From contig NZ_JHYB01000003.1 of assembly GCF_000687835.1 (NCBI RefSeq), positions 62,001 to 126,000 on the forward strand: 64,000 nucleotides of DNA. Direction: 5' to 3'. Position 1 is the stretch's first letter. The number at the start of each line of letters is the position of its first letter. The stretch comes from Haploplasma modicum ATCC 29102. GTDB taxonomy: Bacteria > Bacillota_I > Bacilli_A > Acholeplasmatales > Acholeplasmataceae. Shown here piece by piece: positions 37,102-47,200 of this stretch. The notes below the pieces were generated by a model. That model ran no database searches. It was given only the letters and a program-made list of their open reading frames with translations, and was not told where the DNA came from. The position numbers and the translations under genes are program-made.

Positions 37102-37710
37102 TTATAACTTTTTAAATACTCTATCTAATAAATCATTTGTACTTTGATCTATTTCTCGTTCTTCATAGTCAATATTTAATAACTTTTCAATATAGTTTAT
37201 TGTTGTTTTGCCATTTATAGAGTTAATTGTCTTAATAATTTTATCATGGCTATAATTATATGTATCATACCATAATCTTATTCTATCTAATTCCTGACTT
37301 CTTAGTAGTCTTTCAAGTCTAGATTCAATTAACTCAATTGTTTTACTAATATTGTTTGAATTTTTTTCGCTATTTTCTAATTCTATTTCATCTCTTAGTA
37401 AAGATGTAATTTTAGCAAAAGTTTTATCTACTAAAATGATCTCTCTTGAGACTTTATTATTTGTTTCAAGTACAATTTCTATAAAATCTTTTTCAATTAA
37501 TGAATTAATTGTTTGTGCAACTTCATCTTGGTTATAATCTGTTTTTCTACTAATACTTCCTATTGAAAAAGTAACTTTTTTACTATTATAAGAAAATATT
37601 GTTAGGAGAATATTCAATTCAGAACTTGAAAGTTTTAATTTTTTAGCCTCTTTAATTAATATTTTTTCAATATTAAAACCATAATTTTCATAAAGTTTTT
37701 GTAATATCAT
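37102..37710 (-). CDS. dnaD: DnaD-like replication initiation protein
   Basis: 202 residues. An N-terminal winged helix (about 20-95, LSSSELNILLTIFSY ... TINSLIEKDFIEIV) and a C-terminal DnaD/DnaB_2 domain with LDRIRLWYDTYNYSHDKIIKTI fit DnaD, which remodels origin DNA and helps load the helicase. ATG 37710 is chosen because GAGGGGG is well placed before it; it overlaps rnc by 23 bases. The conserved neighbour nth supports the assignment; sequence identity to known DnaD seems low. Confidence 0.85.
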   Translation of the reverse strand: MILQKLYENYGFNIEKILIKEAKKLKLSSSELNILLTIFSYNSKKVTFSIGSISRKTDYNQDEVAQTINSLIEKDFIEIVLETNNKVSREIILVDKTFAKITSLLRDEIELENSEKNSNNISKTIELIESRLERLLRSQELDRIRLWYDTYNYSHDKIIKTINSINGKTTINYIEKLLNIDYEEREIDQSTNDLLDRVFKKL

Positions 37711-38359
37711 AATTCCCCCTCTTAAGTGCGTCTTTAGCTGCCTCTTGTTCGGCTTCTTTTTTTGTTTTTCCATAACCTGTTCCAAGAACAATTTCTCTAT
37801 CAAGTAAAACTATTGCTTCAAAGTTTTTATTGTGTGAAGGCCCTGATTCCTTAATTATTTGATAAGAGATGTTTCTGACATCGCTATGTGCTAGTTCTTG
37901 TAGTGTTGATTTATAATCTTTAATTGTAAAAGATTCTTCAAGATTAGGAATTATTATTTTGTTAAATAATCTTTGACTTTGATTTAAGCCTAAATCTAAG
38001 TAAACAGCAGCAAATAATGCCTCAAAAGCATCAGCTATTAAAGCATTACTAGCACCTTTTAGTTGTTCACCATGACCAAGTCTTATGTAGTCTTTTAAAT
38101 TAATTTTATTACTATAAATAAGTAGTGCTTCTTCACGAACTGCTTGAGCTCTTTTTACAGTCATTTTACCTTCGGATAAATCTGTCTTTTCAAATAAGTA
38201 CTTACTCATTAAAAGTTCTAATACTGCATCGCCTAGAAATTCAAGTCTCTCATTACTTTCTACACCATTTTCATTAGCATATGATGAATGCGTTAATGCT
38301 TTTAAATATAAATTAATATCTCTTGGTTTAATGCCAAGATTTTCTAATAATTCTTCCAA
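37688..38359 (-). CDS. rnc: Ribonuclease III
   Basis: 223-residue double-strand-specific RNase for rRNA processing and sRNA decay. The catalytic signature ERLEFLGDAVLELL is present, with the second acidic site in NALIADAFEALFAAVYLD, and a C-terminal double-stranded RNA binding domain (STLQELAHSD ... GYGKTKKEAEQEAAKDAL). It follows plsX by four bases; plsX-rnc is a common Gram-positive order. Confidence 0.96.
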   Translation of the reverse strand: MEELLENLGIKPRDINLYLKALTHSSYANENGVESNERLEFLGDAVLELLMSKYLFEKTDLSEGKMTVKRAQAVREEALLIYSNKINLKDYIRLGHGEQLKGASNALIADAFEALFAAVYLDLGLNQSQRLFNKIIIPNLEESFTIKDYKSTLQELAHSDVRNISYQIIKESGPSHNKNFEAIVLLDREIVLGTGYGKTKKEAEQEAAKDALKRGNYDITKTL

Positions 38360-38363
38360 AAAA

Positions 38364-39359
38364 TCACGCTTCCTTGTTTAATATTTGATCAACTATTTTA
38401 ATTACGTCTTTTTCAACCATATCTTTCGCTTGTCTGATTGCATTAAAGAATGCATAGCTGTTTGATGAACCATGTGCCTTGATTAATGTATGATTTAAGC
38501 CGATTACTAATGCACCACCAATTTCTGATGCATCAAGCGATTTTTTGAAATTCTTAAGGGCTTTTTTCATAAATAAATAACCAATTTTACTTCTTAATGA
38601 TGATTTAATTTCACGCTCTAAAACCATTCCTAATCCTTTTGCAGTTCCTTCCATTGTTTTCATAACAATGTTTCCTGTAAATCCATCAGTAATTAAAACA
38701 TCAGCTGGTGTAACAAAAACTTCTTTTGTCTCTAAGTTACCAAAGAAATTAATATTATCATTAGCCTTTAATAAATTATATGCTTCACGATCAAGTTCTC
38801 TACCTTTTCCTTCTTCATCACCAATATTTATTAAAGCAACTGTAGGATTTGGTCGATTTAAAACTTCCTTGGCAACAATTTGTGCATAGATTGCTAGATC
38901 TACTAAATGTTCGGCTTTTAAGTCAACATTCGCTCCTGAATCAAGTAGTATTCTACCTTTTCCATCAAACGAAGGGATGATTGGTGCAATTGCTGCTCTT
39001 CGCATTTTATTCATTTTTTTTAAAATTAATTGGCCACCAACAACAACAGCTTGTGTTGGTCCTGCCGTTACAATTGCAGATGCATTACCATCTGCTACAT
39101 ATTGCATTGCTTTAAACATTGAATGTTCTTTATTATTACGGTATTCAAAAACTGGATCTTTTACTCCCATAGGTAAAAAATGTTCTGTATGTACTATTTT
39201 TAATCTATCATGATTAATCAAAAATGGCTTCATTTTGTTTTCATCACCAAATAAAGTAATTTCAACGTCACTAAATTTTTTAAGTGCTTCAATTGTTGCT
39301 TTTACAATTGGTTCTGGAGCGAAATCTCCACCCATTCCATCAACAGCTATTTTTATCAT
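38364..39359 (-). CDS. plsX: Phosphate acyltransferase PlsX
   Basis: 331 residues. It makes acyl-phosphate from acyl-ACP for phosphatidic acid synthesis. It begins KIAVDGMGGDFAPEPIVKA; RRAAIAPIIPS, LINIGDEEGKG, LITDGFTGNIVMKTMEG and GGALVIGLN match the family along the whole length. A GGAGAT site precedes the ATG. An extended -10 promoter lies at 39393-39401, so it leads the plsX-rnc-dnaD-nth unit. Confidence 0.96.
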   Translation of the reverse strand: MIKIAVDGMGGDFAPEPIVKATIEALKKFSDVEITLFGDENKMKPFLINHDRLKIVHTEHFLPMGVKDPVFEYRNNKEHSMFKAMQYVADGNASAIVTAGPTQAVVVGGQLILKKMNKMRRAAIAPIIPSFDGKGRILLDSGANVDLKAEHLVDLAIYAQIVAKEVLNRPNPTVALINIGDEEGKGRELDREAYNLLKANDNINFFGNLETKEVFVTPADVLITDGFTGNIVMKTMEGTAKGLGMVLEREIKSSLRSKIGYLFMKKALKNFKKSLDASEIGGALVIGLNHTLIKAHGSSNSYAFFNAIRQAKDMVEKDVIKIVDQILNKEA

Positions 39360-39392
39360 TTCTACATATCTCCTTACATTTTTATCATTTTT

Positions 39393-39401
39393 ATTATATC
39401 A
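39393..39401 (-). promoter_or_regulatory. Extended -10 promoter of plsX-rnc-dnaD-nth
   Basis: The minus strand reads TGATATAAT in the 44-base gap after recG. Confidence 0.55.
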
Positions 39402-39403
39402 CA

Positions 39404-41296
39404 TTATTTGGTAAACTCTTTTTTCATGTTATTAATTATTTCGAAATCTTTAAAGAAATCTAAGTATTTAAAGGAGATATTACCTGACTGCTCAGTTCCT
39501 AAAAACATTCCTGGACCTCTTAATTTTAAGTCGTGTTCACTAAGGATAAAACCATCAGATACTTTTTCAATAATAGATAGTCTTTCTACATCATCATTAG
39601 TACTAACTAAAAGACATAAGTTATCTAAATTGTTTCTTCCAACTCTTCCTCTTAATTGATGAATTTGGCTTAGCCCAAAAAAGTCTGCTGAAAATATCAC
39701 AATTAAGGTAGCAAGTTCAATATCAATTCCTACTTCAATCATTGTTGTTGAGATTAGTATTCCTGCATCCTTATTAATAAAGTCATTAATAATAGTATTT
39801 TGATCTTTCTTAGCAACCTTGCTACTTAATTTATAGATGTTTGTGTTTTTAATTTTATCGTTAATTAATTCATACACATTTTCTACATTATACTTAGCAT
39901 GGGTTGATGAGATTGCTGGGACCACAACAATTGTTTTTTCTTTTTTAACTATTCTATCCCTTAATTTTTCAAAAACATATTCTAAATTATCATCTTTAAT
40001 ATTTTTAGTAATAATCTCTTTTCTTCCACCAGGCTTTTCTTTAATTAAAGAAATTTTAGATTCACCAAAAAGTGAAATGGCAAGAGTTCGAGGTATCGGT
40101 GTTGCAGTTAAATATAAGACGTCAGTTAAGCCTTTATCTAATAAATTTTTCCTAATTTCAACACCAAATTTATGTTGTTCATCAATTATCGCAAGACCTA
40201 AATCCATAAATCTAACATTATCAACAATTAGTGCATGTGTTCCCACAATAAAATCAATTAATCCTTCACTTAAATCACTTTTTATTTTATCTTTGTTTTT
40301 AGTATCACTAGTTAGTAATTCAACTCTAGCCCTACCTTTAAGCAACTTTATAATGCTATTATAATGCTGTTTTGCTAGTAATTCGGTAGGTGCCATTAGA
40401 GCAACTTGTTTTTTTGCAGTAATCATTCCATATGCTCCAAGTATTGCAACAATCGTTTTACCCGATCCAACATCACCTTGGATTAATCTATAAGATATTT
40501 CCTCTTTTTTAAAGTCTTGAAATATTTCGTTTACTGCATTTTTTTGATCAACTGTTAATTCAAAGTCTATTTCATCAATTAATGATTTGACTAAAGTTAA
40601 GTCATATTTTATAATATTTCTTTTTTCAACAACGTTAATTTTACTTGTAAATTCTTTTTGAAAATAATATGCTTCTTCATATTTCATACGATTTATTGCA
40701 CTAGATAATTCCTTTTTATTACTTGGCTTATGAAGTTTTTTAATTGCTTCAATTCTACTAAGTAGGTTGTATTTATTTAAAATAAATACTGGCATATTTT
40801 CATAGATTTCAACAAGATTATTTGAAAAAATATTATCAACTATTTTAGTAATAGTTTTATCATATATCCCTTCTATTTTGTAAATTGGTAATATATTATT
40901 AAAGTTATTATCTCTAACTATTTTAGAAATAATAATCGTATTATTTTTAGATGTATATTTTCCTGTTAAGTATACTTTGTCATTTTCTTTATACTCTTTA
41001 AGTAAATATGACTGATTAAATGCTATTGCTTTTAATATTTTATTTTTAAATAAAACTTCAAAATTGATATATGATATTTTATTTGTCTTAAACTCATTAA
41101 GTGGTGAGCATATTTCTCCAAGTATAGTTATACTTGTATTGTTATTGCTAAAATTTAGTTCTTCAACTTCATCAAAGATGCTATAAGTTTTAGGAAAATT
41201 TAATACCATTGAATAAGTGTTAAAAATTTTATTATCTCTAAGAACTTTTAAATTTTTAGGCCCAATTCCACTTACTTTATCTATACTATGAATCAA
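39404..41296 (-). CDS. recG: ATP-dependent DNA helicase RecG
   Basis: 630-residue fork-reversal helicase. An N-terminal wedge/OB domain (about 40-160) precedes the SF2 core: Walker A QGDVGSGKTIVA, VALMAPTELLAKQHYN, IIDEQHKFG (DEQH), LYLTATPIPRTLAIS, STTMIEVGIDI and QIHQLRGRVGR (motif VI). It is slightly short (about 670-690 typical). The start is TTG 41296, five bases after GGAGGTGA. The degV gene lies upstream with a hairpin between them. Confidence 0.96.
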   Translation of the reverse strand: MIHSIDKVSGIGPKNLKVLRDNKIFNTYSMVLNFPKTYSIFDEVEELNFSNNNTSITILGEICSPLNEFKTNKISYINFEVLFKNKILKAIAFNQSYLLKEYKENDKVYLTGKYTSKNNTIIISKIVRDNNFNNILPIYKIEGIYDKTITKIVDNIFSNNLVEIYENMPVFILNKYNLLSRIEAIKKLHKPSNKKELSSAINRMKYEEAYYFQKEFTSKINVVEKRNIIKYDLTLVKSLIDEIDFELTVDQKNAVNEIFQDFKKEEISYRLIQGDVGSGKTIVAILGAYGMITAKKQVALMAPTELLAKQHYNSIIKLLKGRARVELLTSDTKNKDKIKSDLSEGLIDFIVGTHALIVDNVRFMDLGLAIIDEQHKFGVEIRKNLLDKGLTDVLYLTATPIPRTLAISLFGESKISLIKEKPGGRKEIITKNIKDDNLEYVFEKLRDRIVKKEKTIVVVPAISSTHAKYNVENVYELINDKIKNTNIYKLSSKVAKKDQNTIINDFINKDAGILISTTMIEVGIDIELATLIVIFSADFFGLSQIHQLRGRVGRNNLDNLCLLVSTNDDVERLSIIEKVSDGFILSEHDLKLRGPGMFLGTEQSGNISFKYLDFFKDFEIINNMKKEFTK

Positions 41297-41319
41297 TTAT
41301 GTCACCTCCATAATTTTTA

Positions 41320-41339
41320 AAAGGAGCAAAAGCTCCTTT
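41320..41339 (-). terminator. Hairpin after degV
   Basis: A perfect stem AAAGGAGC/GCTCCTTT with loop AAAA is followed by TAAAAATTATGG on the minus strand, so the T tract is weak. It may attenuate reading into recG. Confidence 0.55.
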
Positions 41340-41347
41340 AATTAAGT

Positions 41348-42217
41348 TTAATATTTAAGTTTATCTAAATTAATATAACCAACACCGATTGCTTTTGGCC
41401 CCGTATGTGCGCCAACAACTGGAGTTAGGTATGATGAAATTACTTTTCTATCTGGATAATGTTTATTTATTTCTTCAGTTATGAACATGACTGCCTCATC
41501 ATTATGAGCATGAGAAATAAATGTTAATACATTTTTATCTTTTGTTTCTTCCAAGTATAAATCAATAATTCTTTTTAATGCTTTAGGTGTTGTCTTGATT
41601 TTCTCAACAGTCTCAACTGCACCATTTTTATCAAATGATAAAACTGGTTTAATCTTTAATAGAGTACCTAAAGTTCCTTGTAGCTTTGTTAATCTACCAT
41701 TTTTAACAAGATATTTTAATGTATCAACTGCAAAATACCATTTGTTATTATCTCTAATTAAATCTAGTTGTGTAACAACCTCATCCATGTTGTGTCCAAG
41801 ATCAAATAATCTATATGCTTCAAGCGCCATAAATGCTTCTGCATATGCGATTGTCTTCGAATCATAAACTGTAATCTTTAATTTTTCAAAGTTTTTTGCT
41901 TGTAGTCTAAGTGCTTCATATAGACCACTAAGTGGCTTAGCAATCGTTACAATTAATGCTTCTTCATATCCTTTTTTTTCTAATTCTTCAAACACTTCAT
42001 TCATTTTACCGATTGATACATAACTTGTCTTTGGAACATCGTTAGCATCTTTATCGATTCTTTCATAAAATGTTTTAGCATCCATTTCTACAAAATCGTC
42101 ATAAGTTTCATCTGTACCAAAATGAATTACTGATCTTAGTATAGTAATATCTTTTGGATAATCAAGATAGTCTAGTCCGGCATTACTACATACTAATACA
42201 GCTGTTTTTTTCTTCAT
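41348..42217 (-). CDS. DegV family fatty-acid-binding protein
   Basis: 289 residues. The DegV/FakB fold binds one fatty acid and presents it to the kinase FakA. PKTSYVSIGKMNEVFEEL and IVTIAKPLSGLYEALRLQA are the two conserved family segments (the usual TSQPS reads TSYVS), and RLTKLQGTLGTLLKIKPVLSF follows. The start ATG is 15 bases after the mscL stop. Because FakA is not in the window, a role in lipid uptake remains inference from family knowledge. Confidence 0.92.
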   Translation of the reverse strand: MKKKTAVLVCSNAGLDYLDYPKDITILRSVIHFGTDETYDDFVEMDAKTFYERIDKDANDVPKTSYVSIGKMNEVFEELEKKGYEEALIVTIAKPLSGLYEALRLQAKNFEKLKITVYDSKTIAYAEAFMALEAYRLFDLGHNMDEVVTQLDLIRDNNKWYFAVDTLKYLVKNGRLTKLQGTLGTLLKIKPVLSFDKNGAVETVEKIKTTPKALKRIIDLYLEETKDKNVLTFISHAHNDEAVMFITEEINKHYPDRKVISSYLTPVVGAHTGPKAIGVGYINLDKLKY

Positions 42218-42232
42218 TTTCTCATCTTCCTT

Positions 42233-42724
42233 TTATTTGTTTTTAAGTGAATCTCTAATTTCTCTTAATAGTAATATTTCTTCACTTGGTTCAACTATTA
42301 CTTCTTCTTTTACTTCTTCAACTTCCTCTACTGGAGCAAGTTCAGCTTCAACTTTTTTAGCAAAATCTTTTCTTCTAATAACTAATGTAAGAATAAAATA
42401 AATTGAAAATGCTATAATTAAAAATTCAAGCATAAACATTATAAAGTTACCATATCTAATTGCAACTTCGGCAGTTCCTGTAATAATATCTGCATCTTTT
42501 AATACTACTTTTAAATCTTTAAAATCTACTCCACCGATTAATAGCCCAATAGGTGGCATAATAATATCATTAACTAACGATGTAACAATTTTACCAAATG
42601 CACCACCAATGATAACCCCAACTGCTAAATCTACTACATTCCCTTTTGAAATGAAGTCTTTGAAGCCTGAAAAAAACTTTTTACGTGCTACTTCTACCTT
42701 TTTAATACTTTTATTTTTCTTCAT
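42233..42724 (-). CDS. mscL: Large-conductance mechanosensitive channel MscL
   Basis: 163 residues. It opens under membrane tension to release solutes. [33 protein letters not shown] is the pore helix region in order (residues about 17-49), a second helix lies at about 92-115 ([23 protein letters not shown]), and the C-terminal acidic bundle ([18 protein letters not shown]) ends in [12 protein letters not shown], the conserved tail. GGAGGGAT precedes the ATG. Confidence 0.96.
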   Translation of the reverse strand: MKKNKSIKKVEVARKKFFSGFKDFISKGNVVDLAVGVIIGGAFGKIVTSLVNDIIMPPIGLLIGGVDFKDLKVVLKDADIITGTAEVAIRYGNFIMFMLEFLIIAFSIYFILTLVIRRKDFAKKVEAELAPVEEVEEVKEEVIVEPSEEILLLREIRDSLKNK

Positions 42725-42781
42725 TATATCCCTCCGTATATTAATTACTTATATTTTAACATTTTTTTTGACTTTTGTCTT

Positions 42782-43225
42782 TTATTTATGATAAGGATGA
42801 TTATTTAATATTTGATAAGCCCTATAAACTTGTTCAGCTAGAAGAAGTTGCATCAACTGGTGTGGAAAGGTGAAATCAGAAAACGATAGTTTATAGTTTG
42901 ATCTCTCACTTACACTACTACTTAGTCCAAACGATCCACCAATGACAAATACTAAGTCCCCTTTTAAGTCATCTTCCGTTTTAGAGATTAATTTTGCTAG
43001 GTCTTCACTGGATATTTTTTTCCCTTTAATTTCTAGCGTGATAACAAAATCAGTAGGTTTAATATTCCTTAGAATATTTTCACCTTCTTTTTCCATCCCT
43101 TGGATTGTTGGCTCGTCTTTTAAAACAATAATTTCGGTTTTTCTTGGTATTTGTTTCAGATAAAAATCTATTAAACTTGATAACTCTTTTTTTCTAACTT
43201 TACCAACTGTTATAATCTTAATCAT
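42782..43225 (-). CDS. rlmH: 23S rRNA (pseudouridine1915-N3)-methyltransferase RlmH
   Basis: 147-residue SPOUT methyltransferase acting on helix 69 of 70S ribosomes. ITVGKVRKKEL at the start, the SAM-binding VFVIGGSFGLSSSV and the C-terminal SDFTFPHQLMQLLLAEQVYRAY and NHPYHK are diagnostic. It overlaps the upstream metallo-beta-lactamase gene by four bases (ATGA), as in the walKR-yycJ-rlmH region of Firmicutes. Confidence 0.96.
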   Translation of the reverse strand: MIKIITVGKVRKKELSSLIDFYLKQIPRKTEIIVLKDEPTIQGMEKEGENILRNIKPTDFVITLEIKGKKISSEDLAKLISKTEDDLKGDLVFVIGGSFGLSSSVSERSNYKLSFSDFTFPHQLMQLLLAEQVYRAYQILNNHPYHK

Positions 43226-43995
43226 ATTTTTACTACCTTACTTGTTGTTTGTGAAGTAAATAAAACATCAACCTTTGTTGGATCTTTTATGATTCTTACT
43301 ATAGACTTTTCTATTAAGTGAAGATTATTACAATCTTCTGAAATATGAGCAACTGCCCATACTGCTTTTTTATCATTAGGTATAAATTTATCAATTAAAT
43401 ATGAAGCCTCATGATTAGATAAATGTCCTTTTTCACTAATTATTCTTTGTTTTAAGTAATAAGGTCTACTTGAATCCATCAATAAAGATGGCTCATGATT
43501 TGCTTCTAACAAATAAAAGTCTGCATTACTTAATAAATCAAAATATGATTCATCGATATATCCAGTATCGGTCGCGATAACAACTTTTTTGTTATTACTT
43601 GAAATAACAAAACCAAGTGGTTCTTTCGCATCATGCGATAATCCGTATGTTTCAAATTTAAAATTTAAAATTTCATATGTATTATCACTTTTAAGTATTA
43701 CATAATTAATTAATAATTCCTTTGTTTTTGCATCTAGACTCTCATATGTTCCAAGAGACAAGTATACCGTTACATCAACATGATATTTTAAAAACACTTG
43801 TAATCCTTTAATGTGATCACTATGTTCATGTGTAATAAACAAGTGTTTTATACTTTTAATATCAACCATATTTTCTTTTAGTTTACTTTTTAATACTTGA
43901 TAACTAATACCAATATCTATTAGTATGTTTGAATTATTACTCTTTATATTCATAGCATTGCCTTTTGAGCCACTTGCTAATATTATTATTTCCAT
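43222..43995 (-). CDS. Metallo-beta-lactamase fold hydrolase (YycJ/WalJ-like)
   Basis: 257 residues of MBL fold with the metal motif THEHSDHIKGL, further ligands in GLSHDAKEPLG, VIATDTGYI and LLEANHE, and GHLSNHEAS. It begins IILASGSKGNAMNIKSNNSNILID, the typical YycJ start. WalJ proteins are linked to cell division/replication coordination and act as DNA exonucleases in some reports. Coupling with rlmH supports the name; no walKR genes are in the window. Confidence 0.9.
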   Translation of the reverse strand: MEIIILASGSKGNAMNIKSNNSNILIDIGISYQVLKSKLKENMVDIKSIKHLFITHEHSDHIKGLQVFLKYHVDVTVYLSLGTYESLDAKTKELLINYVILKSDNTYEILNFKFETYGLSHDAKEPLGFVISSNNKKVVIATDTGYIDESYFDLLSNADFYLLEANHEPSLLMDSSRPYYLKQRIISEKGHLSNHEASYLIDKFIPNDKKAVWAVAHISEDCNNLHLIEKSIVRIIKDPTKVDVLFTSQTTSKVVKI

Positions 43996-44150
43996 TTATA
44001 CCACCTTTTTTATTTTAACATTTATTTGATAACAATTAAAGTATTTGTAATTAAAAGATATGATATTAACAATAATTAGGCTAATAGAATATTATTAAAA
44101 ATCAACTATTTAAAAAATATTCAATTTTAAACCAATATTACCAAAATTAG

Positions 44151-44179
44151 TTGTAAAAACGCTTTTTTTATGTTATATT
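44151..44179 (+). promoter_or_regulatory. Sigma-A-type promoter of the 1039-residue lipoprotein gene
   Basis: TTGTAA, a 17-base spacer and TATATT lie about 42 bases before the start codon. AAAGGAGTGA is the ribosome binding site (44202-44211). The rest of the 226-bp region 43996-44221 is AT-rich with nothing else recognised. Confidence 0.6.
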
Positions 44180-44221
44180 TATATATGCTTGTAGAAATTT
44201 ATAAAGGAGTGAAATTTAACT

Positions 44222-47200
44222 ATGATCCAAGTAAAGCATATTAAAAAAGTTACTAGTTTTCTTTTAATTTTAGTTACTGCATTTTTGTTAGTAGCTTGTT
44301 CTAAAAAAGAAAATGTGCCTTACGGTGATATAAAAGGTGACGATTATTTAACTGTAGGAGATGTGAAAATCACAGATAGGGATGTATATGATACATTACG
44401 TAGACAAGGGGCATCCGTATTACCAAAAATGGTTGAAGAAAAATTATTCGAAGGTTATTTAAATAACGCCAAAGAATTATTAAAAGCAACTAACGTAGTA
44501 GAGGGTTCAAAGGAAGAATGGGCTCAAAAGGAATTTGATAATATTGTTAAAAAAGCAATATTCCAAACAGATGATGTTGAAAGCATTGAAAAAATGCCAG
44601 AATTAAATCGTAAGACATTAATCAATAAGTATGTTGATTCATTATATAAAACTGACTTTAATATAGACAGAACAACTTTAGTTCAAGAAATTCAAGCATT
44701 TGTTGCAGATACTTTAGCAGATGAAGATTACGCTAAAGGTTTCTATACAAATGATACATTACTTAAATTATATGTAATTGAAATTCAAAAGTTAATTTAT
44801 GCAAAAGAACAATTAGATAAAAATGTTATTGACGAAGAATCAGACGACTTTGTAAAAGATACAAGTGTTATTTCACATTTTAAAAATAATGTTAAAAAAC
44901 AATTTGATACAAATGTTTTCTACTTCCACTTCATCTCAACAAATGAAGCAAACGCTGCATTTACATTATTAAACTTAAAAAATAATAGTCGTGGACACTG
45001 GTTTGAAATTCCAGATATTAGACTTGTTGCAATATATGATGAATTTAAGGATAACGAAGAACATCAAATTTGGGAAGTTTTAGAAAAAACAAAACTAACT
45101 ACTAAATTTGAACAAACTTCAGACTTAGATGCAACAAAAACAAAAATTAATGAAGAAGATTACAAGAAATTCTATGATGCATATGGTCCATCAGAAACAA
45201 ACTCACAAAAGTTACCAGTTGTTAGTGTATTACAAAAATTCATTGAATTACATAATATTGTAAATACAAAAAAACTAGTTCAAGTTGCTGATGATGTTGA
45301 TTTAATTAATTTAGAATTAAAATATACAAATGGTGTTGTTTACGAAACAGAAAAATCATATGATGATTTAACAAAATTAAATACAACATTTAGAAACTAT
45401 ATCTATGATACATTAACAGAAGAAAAACCATATTCAACATTAAGAACTGTTGGTGAACACCGTTACTTAGCTTTCAAATTAGATAAAAACTATTATGAAC
45501 TTAACTATGTAAGTGAAGAAAAAGATGAAGATGATAATGAAAAATGGGTAACAATTGATGAATTAAAAGAACTTCTAGAAAAACAAAAAGAAGATTTGGA
45601 AGATAATACAAAAGAACCTAAGTTATTAAATGACTTAAGAACAATCGAAGGTGTTGTAAATTCAGCTGGTGAAGTTAACTGGGATGTATTAGATACAAAG
45701 ATGAAAGAAAATATCAAATCATGGACAGAGGAAGTTATTTCTAAAAAACTTACTACTTCTTATGCTTCTACAAAAGTTTCAAACTTATTAAAAGATGCTA
45801 AAGTTGAAATCTATGATAATGTTATTAGATCATTCTATAATCAATCAACAGACAATAAAGCAAAAGGTAAAGCAAAAAATGGTAATGATTTACTAAAATT
45901 AACTGTTAAATTAAATGATGAAAATGTAACAGTTGAAATTACAGTTAATGATTTATACAAAAAACTAGAACAAAATGATGGTTTAGAAGTTGCAATTGAC
46001 TTAGCTTTAAATGAAATTTTATTAGATGAATATAATAAGAAAAATGGTTTATTTAAAGATGATGAAATTAGTTTAAAAGATTTCAAAAAAGAATATAAAG
46101 AATTAATCAACAACTTCTCAAATGACCAATTTGCACAAGCTGGATATCCTGCTTCAATTGGTAGAGAAACATTCTTATTACTATTATTTGGTACAAAAAA
46201 CGTTGATGAAGCAATTGAACAAGGTTACTTATTACCAAAATTAAGAGAATTATTCAGTGAAAAAACTGAAGTTACTCTACCTGGTGTAGATGTAAATTCA
46301 CAATTAGCAAAATTTGCTGCACTACAACATGAAAAATTCATTGGATTCCAAGTAAGTCACTTATTAGTTTACTTTGATCCAAGTGGAACAGGTAGTCCAG
46401 TTGATCCAAAAGAATATTTCGAAGATTTAGAACAAGTTGAAATTGATGAAATCAAACAAGCAATCGTTGATATGTATGCATTAGTTATTGATGAATTAGG
46501 AAATCCTGGTTTAACAACAAGCAAGTTAAAAGCTATTGCTCAAGAATTCCAAGAATCAGCACGTATTGATTTAGGAAATAATGCTAAAACAACATGGCAA
46601 ACATTCCGTAAATACGGATTAAACTTGAAATTTGAAGACTTAGGTAGTGAACTTACAAATACTTCAAACTTACCAACAAACTCATCAACTTTAGATAAAG
46701 TATTCTACAACCGTGCTATTGAATTATTCAATATAATTAAAGCAGATAAAGATTCAGATGATGAAGATTTAGTTGATGGTGGTCTACCATTCTTAGACTT
46801 CGGTGGAAGTTTAAATATCATTCACCAAGATGATCAAAATGTTGCAGATTATTTAAATGAAGACGGAATTATGTCATCATTTGGTTTCCATTTCATTATG
46901 GTTACTTCTGTATCAGAAAAATTATCAGCTGTTTACAAAGAATCAGATGACTATAACGAAGACTACACATTTGAAATTGATGGAACAAAATATAATCCAT
47001 ACAATGAAGATAGTGAAACAATTACTAAATCACAAGTTGATTACTACTTAAAAGGTAAAAAACTAGATGATCCAGCAACATTACCTTCAAAAGTATTACA
47101 AGCATTTACAAAATACTTTGATCCAATTTACAAACTATATCAAGGAAATAGTATGAATCAAGCTATTATGTATAACTATATTAGCAATCAAGGTCTAAAC

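Noticed and set aside
46857-47051. 64-codon ORF inside the large lipoprotein gene in another frame
   Set aside because: Out-of-frame shadow of a well-supported gene.
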